Shown here: positions 24,122 to 33,993 of the stretch, in pieces
How positions within the stretch are numbered: the first letter of the stretch is position 1
Layout: every line of letters starts with the position of its first letter
Source of the DNA: Cryptomeria japonica
Taxonomy: Eukaryota; Streptophyta; Pinopsida; Cupressales; Cupressaceae
NCBI RefSeq assembly: GCF_030272615.1
Contig: NC_081405.1
Coordinates: 159,918,317 to 159,982,316 of the forward strand
Length of the DNA: 64,000 bases
Reading direction: 5' to 3'
Position numbers and translations under genes: made by a program
The notes under the pieces: model-generated
Database searches by the model: none
What the model was told of the DNA's origin: nothing
What the model saw: the letters and a program-made list of their open reading frames with translations, nothing else

Positions 24122-25003
24122 GGAGGTATATTGTTAAGTTGTCCCCTAAGTTGTTTTAGGCTTAGGATTGGTCTACAAGTCCATTAGGGACTTTGGAATG
24201 TCAAAATTGAAAAGTTGTCAAAAGATGTAAAAAGTTGCTAAGCATCGTTTCAAAGTTGCTAAGCAACATTTCCCCACTGATTGGCAAAGGAGTTCCAATA
24301 GTCCTAACTAATTGAAAAACAGTTGTAGCCATTGGGGGAAGGCCTATTTGTGCCTTAGAGATCATCGGTGAGTTGGTTGGATGATGAATGTAAGAAGTTG
24401 GTGGTTTGAATGAACAAAAACTCAGATTTTGCCCATTTTCACTGGTTTTCCGTATTGTACGATCTGATAGAGCATTGGTTGGCATGAAGTTTTGAATTGG
24501 TTGGATTTGGTGTGAGTTTGGGTTTGAATGCAAGTGGTCTGACTCAAATTGGTGGAGTCTGGAGCAAGTTGTAGGTAGTTTATCAAAAATTATCACTCAA
24601 GGACCTAGTACATAGGGTTTCACCAAAAACATGACCCTAACCTGCAAATCCTATTGAGAAACTCATCGGCCCTTTGGGAAATGCAGGTTGAGGGTGTTTA
24701 TATTGTGATTCCAAAGGAGTGGAATCTGGGAATGAGTTTTGGTGTGGTTTCCACCATACCCTAGGTTAAACAAAACCATGTGTTTAGCCTATCCTTGAGA
24801 AGGAATGAGAGAACAATCACCTAAGGAGAGTTTGGGAACTGATGTAAGGGTGGTTTTGGTTCATTAGACACCTAAGGAACATGCCCAAGGGGTGAGTTAG
24901 ATTTTGCAACCCCATTCTTAAGTAGTTGCTTTGGAAAATAGACCTAATTAGGCCTATTAGATCTGCCAACCCAGTAGGTGCTTAGGGGTGTTGGAGCAAG
25001 GTC
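24122..25003 (+). repeat. Chromovirus 3' LTR, middle piece
   Basis: It resumes the LTR after the gag-protease element (GGAGGTATATTGTTAAG...) and runs to GGAGCAAGGTC, where the second nested insertion begins. It aligns with 10,036-10,906 of the 5' LTR with scattered differences. Confidence 0.9.
24999..25003. repeat. Target-site duplication AGGTC (left copy)
   Basis: AGGTC at the left edge of the nested Copia element recurs at 29,795-29,799 at its right edge. The match can be read as seven bases (CAAGGTC). Confidence 0.8.
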
Positions 25004-25429
25004 TGTTAAAATATGAGAAACAGATTACAACCCAGAATTGAATTGAAAGAGATACATCAAATAAATTGTAAATGCAAATGAAATAAACAACATAACAATG
25101 ATACTGAGAGAAAACTGATGTGAAGTGCTCCAAGGCAAAATAGCATCAGATTACTATCTCCTACTCTATATGAAAATACAAGCAAGGTAGCATGTTTATA
25201 TAGACTCAAGAGAGGGGTGGAGGTGGCAAAACTGGCCAATGAGGAGAGACCACCATGATGGTCTAAACATAGAAAATGCACCTCCTCGTAGCATGTCGAC
25301 ACCTCAATACCCACTTGTCTTAAGTAAACATGTTTTATTAACCTAAGCAGGCTTAATTAAAGTGTAGGAAAAACCTAGGAAAAGGAAAAATAATAAACCC
25401 AACTAGGAAAATAAAAACCTACACTAACA
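25004..25429 (-). repeat. Single LTR of the nested Copia element
   Basis: In element sense it starts TGTTAGTGTAGG after a G-run and ends CATATTTTAACA. A TATA box (TATATAAA) lies at about 25,195-25,202. It is 426 bp, a normal length for small plant Copia LTRs. Confidence 0.75.
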
Positions 25430-25612
25430 CCCCCCCCCCTTACGCATAGCTTAGGTGGGTGAAAATATGGGTCCCAGCAAATGAAGCCTGATGAGGTACC
25501 CATGTACATAGTCCTCCCCCCCAACAAATAAGAATCTCCCCCCAACAAAGTAGAGTACACCCCCCCCCCCAGAATAGAGAGAGAGAGAGAGATAACTAAG
25601 AAGCCCCCCCAA
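25430..25612 (-). repeat. Series of polypurine-like G-runs
   Basis: Five runs of six to thirteen Gs (minus strand) lie at about 25,430-25,439, 25,516-25,522, 25,538-25,543, 25,558-25,570 and 25,604-25,610. Several follow TTTGTTG. The one touching the LTR is the polypurine tract. The others look like duplicated relatives. A (GA)n run lies beside them. Confidence 0.8.
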
Positions 25613-26100
25613 CAAAAGAGAACACCTGTCGCACCCCAAGCAAAGATCTCAAATGAATGAACTTGCTTTCAGTGAAGGGTCTGGTGAAGATGTCTGCAAT
25701 TTGATCTGATGTTGGATAGTACTGAAGATCAAGAACTTGCTCATGAATCAACTCTCGAATATAGTGCATGTGAATCTCAATGTGCTTGGTCCATTGATGA
25801 TGGATCGAATTGCAAGAAATCTGAATAGCACTCTGGTTGGAACAAAAGATGATTGTAGGCTTTCGAAAGGAAATGCCAAACTCAGTGAGAATGTTTTGAA
25901 ACCAAATGGCCTCAGTAGCAGAATTAACTGCTCCTTGATACTCAGCCTCAATAGATGAAAGAGCAATAGAAGATTGTTTCTTGCTCGGCCAAGAAACTAA
26001 ACCAGAACCAAGAGAGAAGCAATACCCTGAAGTGGACTTGTGATCCTGCGAATCACCTGCCCAATCTGAATTTGTATATCCCACCAAGTCAATATCCATG
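25600..26100 (-). mobile_element. Copia RNase H region (nested element)
   Basis: GYTNSDWAGDSQDHKSTSGY, then WPSKKQSSIALSSIEAEY and HIEIHMHYIRELI give the standard Copia RNase H block order. Fossil. Confidence 0.9.
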
Positions 26101-26129
26101 CCCGTTGTATAATGAATCCCATAACTGTG

Positions 26130-27090
26130 AGCACCCTATACATAGTGAAGAATCTGCTTAGCTGCTTTCCAATGCAGCTCATGTGGCTCCTGCATGAACC
26201 TGGAGACCAGGCCCATTGCATATGAAATATCAGGCCTCGTGTGAGTCAAATATATGAGGCTTCCAACTAATTGACAATACAAGGTAGCATCCACCAAGGG
26301 TGATGAACAAGAAGCCTCAAGTTTGACTCCTGACAGAAATGGAGTCGATGCGGGCTTAGAGTCAGCCATGCGAAATCTCAAGAGCATATCAAGAGCGTAC
26401 TTAGGTTGTCCAATGAAGATACCAAAATGTGAGTGAGTGATCTCAATACCTAAGAAGTAGTGGAGTAGGCCTAAGTCAGACATCAAGAAGCGATCATGAA
26501 GGGCAGTTTTGATTGCTTTGATATGGGATGAGTGACTCCCAGTGATCAACAAGTCATCAACATAGAGAACAAGGAAGGTGAGACTATCATCCTGCTGCAA
26601 AATATAGACGTTTGGATCATAATGGCACCGAGTGAACCCAACTGACAGAAGGAAGGAGTCCATCTTGGCATACCAGGCACGAGGGGCTCATTTAAGGCCA
26701 TAGAGAGACTTTCGAAGGTGACAAACAAGTGAAGGATCCTGGACGAACCCCTATGGTTGCTCCATATATATCTCCTCCTGAAGGTCACCATGAAGAAAAG
26801 CACTCTTCACATCCATCTGATGAACTTCTCAATGATGGGCTGCAGCAATATCAAGGACAAGTTGGATGGAATTCATCTTGGCAATCGGGGCAAAAGTCTC
26901 AGAGTAGTCAATCTCAGCAACCTGGGAGAATCCTTTGGCGACCAAACGAGCCTTATGCTTATCAACCGACCCATCTACAGCAAATTTTGTTCGGTAGATC
27001 CACTTACACCGAACAAGTCTCCTTCCCTTAGGAAGAGGGAGTAAATCCCAAGTATGGTTCCTCTCCAAGGAATTGAACTCCTCTTGCATA
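26130..27090 (-). mobile_element. Copia reverse transcriptase region (nested element)
   Basis: The N-terminal blocks (HTWDLLPLPKGRRLVRCKWI, then ARLVAKGFSQ and YSETFAPIAKM) are followed by the palm (LYVDDLLITG) and LGLLHYFLGIEI. This is typical Ty1/Copia reverse transcriptase. Fossil. Confidence 0.92.
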
Positions 27091-27599
27091 GATGCATCCC
27101 ACTCGGGGACACTTGAAGCTTCCCGAAAGGTCTGTGGATCAGAAGTTGTAGCAAAGAAGAGATGTGGAGCATGCTCAAATTGTGACCTTGTTCTTCTCTC
27201 ATCTGAAGGATCACCAACCCAATCACCTGCTGACTCCAATGTTTGACAAGCCCAAAGGGGCCCAGTAGCTAGAGAATGAGGAGAATCTGGAGGAGAATCA
27301 TCACCCTCTAAAGGATGACTAAGAGAAGAGGAAGATGAATCCTCGCCATCATCATCTGAAGTGGAGGAAGAAGACTCCTCAAAAGGATTAGGAGGATTAA
27401 AATCCTCAGAAGAAATGTCATCATGAAGTTGCAATGTCTCCATAGGAATGAAAGAGGGAGAAGTGGTAGAAGAAGAACTGGAAGTATCCTCCTCAAAACG
27501 AACACTCCTCTTAATGAAAAGCTCATGTGTGGTAGGATGGAGAAGCCTGTAGCCTTTAACACCTTTTGGATACCCAACAATATGCAAGGCTTGCTCTGC

Positions 27600-28330
27600 G
27601 GATCCATAGCCATGTGTTTCTCTATTGGAATGTGGGCCCATGCAGAAGACCTAAACACTCAGAAGTGTTTGACTGTGGGTTTCCAACCAGTCCAAGCTTG
27701 AAAAGGAGTTACCCCCTTCACAGCTCGATTCTGAACTCAATTCTGGATATAACATGCATAATTGATGGCCTCTGCCCAATATTGAGGTGCCAATGATTTG
27801 GAGTGGATCATACAATTAGCCATTTCCTTCAAGGACCAATTCTTACGTTCTACAACTCCATTTTGTTGTGGAGTGTAGGGAACTGTGTGTTGAAGATCAA
27901 TGCCTTCTGAGATACAAAACTGCTCAAACCTCTGGTTGACATATTCCCCCCCATTATCGGTGTGCAAAACCTTGATGGTTTTCCATGATTGCTTCTCTGC
28001 AAAGGCTTTGAATTCTTGAAAAGACTCAAATACCTCAGACTTTTGTTTGAGAAAATATACAAAGGTGTACCGAGAAAGATCATCAATGAATGTCAAGACA
28101 TGTTTGGCCCTGCTGAAAGAAGGATTTCGAAATGGTCCTGCTAAATCACTATGTACTAGCTCCAAAAGATGTGTGGCTCTCCATGCTTTGCCTTTATCAA
28201 TTTTTTCTTCAGGGTGCTTGCCAAGAATGCATCCTTGACAAAATCCATCAAGAAATCGAATAGAAGGCAACCCTATAACCATGTCATGCTGACTGAGCCA
28301 CTTCAAGTAGCGGTAGTTCAAGTGGCCAAA
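27600..28330 (-). mobile_element. Copia integrase region (nested element)
   Basis: The core shows CQGCILGKHP, LVHSDLAGPF, FIDDLSRYTFVYFLK, VLHTDNGGEY and TPQQNGVVERKN. Fossil. Confidence 0.92.
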
Positions 28331-29725
28331 CTATTGATGCCACAAATGACTCACCTCATCTGAGTGAGTAAGCAATGCAAATGAAGGATAATCGGGAATA
28401 AAGTGAGAAAAGTAATACAGTCTGGACTGATGATCTTCCTTTCCCACTACAATTGTAGAACCATTGGGCATCTCACTAATTACCACTGTGTTTGGAGTGA
28501 ACTCAACCCGCTTGCCAGAGCCAATGTGAGTGATATGATAGACAGATAGGAGATTAGTTGACAAAGATGGAACACAAAGGAAATCCTGAAATGTTCCTTC
28601 GCCCGCATCAACAAACCCTCTCCCATGCACTTTAGCAGGAGTGTCATCACCCAATAGAATAGATGGCATAGAACATGATCCAAGGAGGAAAAATTATCCT
28701 TTGATGAAGCCATGTGGTGTGAAGAACCCGAATCAATAATCTAGGAATTAGGCTGGGAAGCAACAGCAACTAGGGCCTTGCCCTTTCCTTTCCCCTTACT
28801 TGTGTCCTTTGAAGATTCCTGAGATGAACTTGGTTTGACAGAATCAGGCATCTTGATGTTGTTCTTTTCTAGAAGATGAGTCAAATGATCAATTTGCTTC
28901 TTTAGACATTTATGTTCATCATGACCGAGTTTCTTACAATAGGAACACATAGTTTTCTCCTTATTGGGCTTGTCACCCTTTGAAGAAGATACATCATTAG
29001 TTGCTTTTGAAGTAACTGGCTTTTGTTCTTGCTTCTTTTCTCCTTGGTTCTTTTGTTTCTTTTCTTGCTTAGAAAGCCCATTTTGATCTTTTGTACCTTG
29101 GTTGACAACCAAGGCTTGAGATTTAGAGGGATTAATTGTTCCCATTTGAATCAGCTTATCTTGTTCTTGTGTGAGTTCTTTTGCAAAATCTTCAAGAGAA
29201 GGCATTTTAAAGCTGGTTCCTAGGGCACTTTTTGTAGCATAGAAAGTAGACACAAAAACTGAATAGTTTGGACCAAGTTTGGAAAGAATTCTTACAATCA
29301 ATTGTGAATCTTTCTTATCTATCCTACATGCCTTCAATTGCAATCTTACAGCCTTTAGTTTTGTGAAGAAGTCTTGAATTGTATCAAAATTACATGGATT
29401 TATCCCTATTAGCTCATTCTCCAATTGGTGTCCCCTTAACTCATCTTGTTTACCAAACAACCCTTCTAATGTTGTCCATACATCAATTGGATTTGTAGTA
29501 GATTCAACATGAAAAAGAAGATCAGAAGATACGGACATACATAGAGTACCATAAGCTTCATCACGTTTGTTAAACCATTTTGGCTTTTCTACAATTAGTG
29601 TTGGTTCAATTTCAAGTCCCATAGTTACTCTAAACAACCCCAACTTCTTAAGATAGATTGTCATTTTTTATTTCCACTCGTAGTAGTTGTAAGGTGTGAG
29701 TATTGGTACTATATTTTGATCCATT
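28331..29725 (-). mobile_element. Copia gag and protease regions (nested element)
   Basis: The gag start MDQNIVPILTPYNYYEW lies near 29,723. It is followed by VWTTLEGLFGKQDELRG, a Lys/Gln-rich stretch and a zinc knuckle (CSYCKKLGHDEHKC, near 28,930). The protease and pre-integrase part (LCVPSLSTNLLSVYHITHIG) lies toward 28,400-28,740. Fossil. Confidence 0.88.
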
Positions 29726-29794
29726 TTAATGCAGAAAGTAAGATTGCTTGTGCAGGAAAGAGAGACAAAAAACTTAGAGAGAACACACTGGACA

Positions 29795-30165
29795 AGGTCA
29801 TAACTCTATCTCTTGGAATTGGATGTAAGTCCCAAAAGGGTACTCCGAAATGTAATTTTTTCCTAGGGTTCTTTGAAGGAAATTCGAATTATTTGAGAAA
29901 TACCGGTCAGATAGGGCTACAAGGAATAGGCCTAATTGGGGGTTCCTTGACCCGGGTGCAGTAGGAAGTCTTCAAACTTGGGTGAAAGGTATAGGATGAG
30001 TGTCCTTGGTTATCAAATAGCCCTAACCCTCCATAGAAAGTGTTGTGGTTGATTGAGTACATTTGTGTGTGGGTAGAACCCTAGTTGTGGGTTGAGATAA
30101 GCCTTGTCTAGGCTTAAAAAGGGTGATTTGGGTCTTCTTACCTTCTTGTTGCCCACTCTGCATCA
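29795..30165 (+). repeat. Chromovirus 3' LTR, last piece
   Basis: It resumes with AGGTCATAACTCTATC and ends ...CACTCTGCATCA. It matches the last roughly 370 bases of the 5' LTR. The TGAAG target duplication follows at 30,166-30,170. Confidence 0.9.
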
Positions 30166-30170
30166 TGAAG

Positions 30171-30560
30171 GCACAAAGCTATTCAAAATATTGAGAAAGA
30201 ACAAAGGAGTTCCCCTAATTAATATCATAACGGATTAGTCAGAGGAGGAGGAAGAGGAAGACCTAGGTTTGCAACTGATAAGGAGGAAGTGAGCAAGGGT
30301 AGAGCCTTCGTAGCATAAACCAGAAGACCCTTCCTCACAGACTCCTAATATCCCACAAGTTTTGACTCACCAAGGAGAAGGGTCATCACCCTCATCTACG
30401 GAGCCTTCCTTTCAAGAGCCCCCTTGTCCATATAGAAACAAATACTATGGTAGAGATGGAAAAGGAGAAAGATCCACAGCAATAAGCTAATGGAGAAGGA
30501 CAAGAAGAAAGGTTCAATATTGAGAAACCAACAATGGAAATCCATTATATCAACTCATCT
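30171..30560 (+). pseudogene. Unrecognised relic, right part after the nested block
   Basis: Beyond the target duplication the sequence again reads as decayed coding DNA. A short basic part (KLFKILRKNKGVPLINI) is followed by a run of acidic residues (EEEEEEDLG) and a Ser/Pro/Gln-rich tail. It is the continuation of the relic at 7,941-9,834, interrupted by the chromovirus. The end is not clear because LINE sequence begins soon after. Confidence 0.4.
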
Positions 30561-30589
30561 TACTAAAGCAATTGGAAATGGAAGAATTG

Positions 30590-31620
30590 GTAACTTTTGC
30601 GAGGATTCATGTAATGATCTCCCAAGAATAGAACATTTTTTTATTGTAACTATATAAAACAAACTTTGTTGAAACTTTGGAAATAGAAAAGTGTCAAACT
30701 ATTTGATCCCTATTGTCGAGAAAGGTATAAGAGATTAGAAATAGAGAGATCAAAGGCTTAAAAATCTTCCAAAATTAGAAATTTTAGCTTTGCGAAGAAT
30801 TTTGGAAGAAAGAAAGATTTGGTTATCAGAAGATGAAGATATTTTTAGATGGAATTGATCAAAGACTGACGAGTATTAAAAAAGAAAATTGTTATTTTGT
30901 ATAGGAATCTAAAAAAGAGAAAACAACCCATACAACCTTACTAGAACAATCTTTGTCTTTGAAAAGTGAAAATTTGACATGAGGTGCATTACAAGTGAAA
31001 ATTTTAACAGTAGACAAAATTCAAATATTAGGGTATAGCAATCCCTTAAGGTGTATTTTATGCAAGCAAAAAGAAGAAATTATAGATCATCTATTATTAT
31101 ACTATCAATTCTCATAAAATGTTGGAAGTGGTTGTGTGCTAAACTAGGCTGGAAAAGTGTCCTACCTCATGAAATTCTAAGCCTCTCAATCCTGGCAAAT
31201 TCTAAAGAAACAAACAATCTTCTACAATATGTGGATTATTAGCCCATTGATAATGATTTGGGAAAATTGGAAAGAAAGAAATAGAGGATTTTTTCAAAAT
31301 AAGGAATTATCATATTCAACTTTCTTGAATAAAACTAGAATTAGCATTTGGTAGTAAACAACAAAACTATTTGGCAAATTCAAAAGGTAAAACATTCCCT
31401 ATCTAGGATAATGGAACTATATAAAATTGGAAAGCTATTAGAATTCCCCTTGTTAATAAGGATGGTAGAGCTAATTCTACAAATCCTAACAAAGAAGTGT
31501 AATGGAAAAGGTCTCCCCTCTAGAAGTATCTAGAGTTAAATACATTACTAAAGATAATAATGGGAAATTGATTGGAGCAACTTCAAAGAAATTAAAAGAG
31601 GAAACAAGCAATAAAAGTCC
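30590..31620 (+). mobile_element. LINE (L1-type) ORF2 3' end with zf-RVT domain
   Basis: The C-terminal region of a plant L1 ORF2. The zinc-binding zf-RVT domain reads CILCKQKEEIIDHLLL (from 31,052), then in a shifted frame CWKWLCAKLGWKSVLP. MIWENWKERNRGFFQNK follows at about 31,253. Upstream, a motif like RILEERKIWLSEDEDIFRWN matches the usual lead-in. Several stops and frameshifts show it is dead. The reverse-transcriptase core itself is missing, as expected for only the downstream end of ORF2. No poly-A tail is clear. Confidence 0.75.
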
Positions 31621-32030
31621 AAGCCCGCATCCTAATTCTTCAAGTTTGCAATATATGTGGATGCAAAAGAGGTGAAACAAAAGGTGATTCACAAATAATT
31701 GTCAATGTGATTAAAAGGAAAAATCTTAAAACTAAAAAATCAACAATACTCTTTGAGATGCTTCCTCAAAGAATGTGCAATGGCTTTGGCAACAACTCAT
31801 ACGCTCTCTCTCTCACACATGTGTAAGATTCAAACTCACCTTCTCCGCTACATGTGCTCTTCAAGTCCTCTCTGGTTGCACATCATGTGGTCAATGGTTG
31901 TGAGCCCTCTCTGCTCACACCTACTAGTGAGGATTTTCATGCCTCCTAATGTGTGGTTGCTTCTTCCCTTGTTTCAGACGATGTAGGGGATTCCTGAACT
32001 CTACCTAGCAGTTTGGTTATGGTCTCAATG
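31621..32030. other. No gene seen between two LINE pieces
   Basis: It holds a (CT)n-like patch near 31,805 and small open frames of no recognisable family. It may contain the 3' end of the first LINE and the 5' leader of the second. Confidence 0.4.
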
Positions 32031-32880
32031 CTATTGCAAATCAGAGATCTACTCTAGTGGCGTTTGTTGGGGTTGTTTCAAGGGTTGTAGGTGAGGATTG
32101 TGACTCCCTTCTTAGGCTTGCCTCTGCTGCTGGCGATTAGATATTTTCAAGTCATTGGTCCTGTTATTGTTCCTCCTCACAAGAGGAAACCTCACCCTCT
32201 TCTTTGTGTCAAACACACCCCTATAGTGGTTTGTTGCCAAGATGTGGAAATTAAGGACTTCTACCAATGTAGAGGTCTAGTGTGCAGATTCTCCAATCTT
32301 TGGCCCTCTCTTTTAGATCTTCATAGCTAGGTGTCAAATTCATGGAGGCCCATATCAACTGGTAAGATTGAGCTCTTCCCTTGTGCTAAGGGTTTTTCAT
32401 TGCTTCATATAGAAACTTGGTGTTGAGTATGTTATGAGCTTGGAGAGAGCACTCTCTCTTGATCAAACATTAGACAACTTCCTTTAACCCTCTTATTGAA
32501 CCACTCATACACACTCGATTTGGGTTAGACTTCCTAATCTTCTCTTCCAATTCTAGGAGGATACTTGTTACAAGGCCATTAGCAACATTATCAGTCGCTT
32601 CTTGAAGGTTGATGATTCCACTTCCTTCATAAGACACTATTATTACTCGCACTCTAGTAGATATTGACATCTCTAGGCCTCTTTGTGGGGATGTGAATCT
32701 AATGGTTAAGGAAAGGCCTTGATCTCAATCACTTGATTATGAGGGCCTTCCTTTTCCATGTCACCATTGCTTTTCAATTAGTCACTTGGCTACACATTGC
32801 TCTCTCATGCATCATAAAGGTGTTGGCTACTTGGTGGAAGAATGTGAATGACAATCACTTAATTGTCACAAGTTTATCTA
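32031..32880 (+). mobile_element. LINE ORF1 piece: DUF4283 plus CCHC knuckle
   Basis: Decayed ORF1 of a plant LINE. Readable blocks are DFYQCRGLVCRFSNLWPSLL, then SWRPISTGKIELFPCAKG, then ITRTLVDIDISRPL (the DUF4283-type RNA-binding fold). The zinc knuckle region LDYEGLPFPCHHCFSISHLA has C-x2-C-x4-H-x4-C spacing at about 32,759-32,800. Frameshifts and stops separate the blocks. It lies downstream of an ORF2 end rather than upstream of one, so it belongs to a different LINE copy. Confidence 0.75.
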
Positions 32881-33790
32881 ATTAAAATAATACTCTTATG
32901 CCTCATTTCTAAATTATTGTTACGTTCAAGGCAATTGAAGGTATGTTCAATGATAATAATCATAGAATGTCTCATTATATCTAAAAGCCTAACTTGTGAA
33001 GAAATATAAACCCCATCTTCATTAAGAATTCAAATGGATACACCTATGCAATCTACAAGGGGCAAATTGCCTTTTTGAGAGGAATAATAGACAAAAGGCT
33101 AAAATGTGCATTCAAGACATGAAACAACCTTCTTCATGCAATGCAATGAAGTGGAGAAAGAATTTGTTTGATAAGTACAAATACAAAGTTAACACAAATA
33201 TATCAAGGCAATCCTACTTGACCTTGGAGAAGATAAAGAATTCAAAACTTTAATTCCATCTCTTATAAGAGCAATCTTATTGGTGTCTTAAACAAAATCA
33301 TCGTAGATATTGCTTACAGAGCACAATGTTGATAACAAAGTGGTGCATGCACAATGAGACAAGCATAGAATTTATTAAGCAAGCCATAGGTTTTAATATG
33401 GCTTTAAGACAATGAAAGTAACTTTCTAAATTCTCTCACATTGTAAAGCTCTAATGATGAGGTAATTTTTCTAAATTTCAAATTTGCCTAAAAAAGCTTA
33501 ATCAATAAATATGTTAGATTTTAAATAACACATTTGTATAATTTTAAATAAAGAATAAATAAATTTCAAAATTTTGATAATGTCCTCTACTACATACAAC
33601 CACAAAATACATAATAAATCGTTTCTTTAATATAATAAATAAGAATAAATATTAATAAATGATTAACAAGGTTTCAAAACCACGAGTGCCCATTACTCAA
33701 AACAGTGGCGAATTAGTTCTTCTTCAGTTCTAATATTTCACTGTGATAAAAACTAAATAGATTCAATCTGAATCAAGAAACTTACTTGAA
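32881..33790. other. AT-rich intergenic stretch
   Basis: About 0.9 kb separates the LINE piece from the 3' end of the F-box gene, with no coding or repeat signal that I can support. Confidence 0.5.
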
Positions 33791-33802
33791 ACAAGATGAC
33801 CT

Positions 33803-33808
33803 TTTATT
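33803..33808 (-). terminator. Poly-A signal AATAAA of the F-box gene
   Basis: AATAAA on the minus strand lies about 190 bases past the stop codon at 33,994, inside AT-rich sequence. It is a plausible polyadenylation signal for the F-box gene. Confidence 0.5.
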
Positions 33809-33993
33809 TATGAAAAGAAAATTGTTTACTTAAAAAGCCAATAAAATAATAAAGATGAAATTTTATCGTGGTCTTACGTACATAAATTATGAAGGCAACG
33901 GAGCAGGAATGGAAGCTTTCCTGAATATATAAACATTTGCAATGTATAAATATATATTGCAGTCTAGCATTGCGACCTACTGAAATGTAACGT

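Larger units (their letters stand above)
25004..29794 (-). mobile_element. Ty1/Copia element nested in the chromovirus 3' LTR
   Basis: A 4.8-kb Copia fossil. In element sense the parts are gag, protease, integrase, reverse transcriptase and RNase H, then several G-runs and one LTR (25,004-25,429). A short target duplication flanks it. I find no LTR at the gag side, where the sequence passes within about 70 bp from the target duplication to the gag start. It is broken (about six breaks). Without a second LTR its age cannot be read directly, but it must be younger than the chromovirus it interrupts. Confidence 0.88.
9835..30165 (+). mobile_element. Ty3/Gypsy chromovirus, with two nested insertions
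   Basis: An almost full-length chromovirus fossil. Its parts are the 5' LTR (9,835-11,271), primer-binding site (11,274-11,286), gag with zinc knuckle, protease, reverse transcriptase, RNase H, integrase, a C-terminal chromodomain, and a 3' LTR. Later insertions at 16,167-24,121 and 25,004-29,794 split the 3' LTR into three pieces. A TGAAG duplication flanks the whole. The two LTRs differ by roughly 5% by eye. The internal region is broken (about eight breaks). The element itself is about 7.6 kb without the nested DNA, a normal size for the group. Confidence 0.92.
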
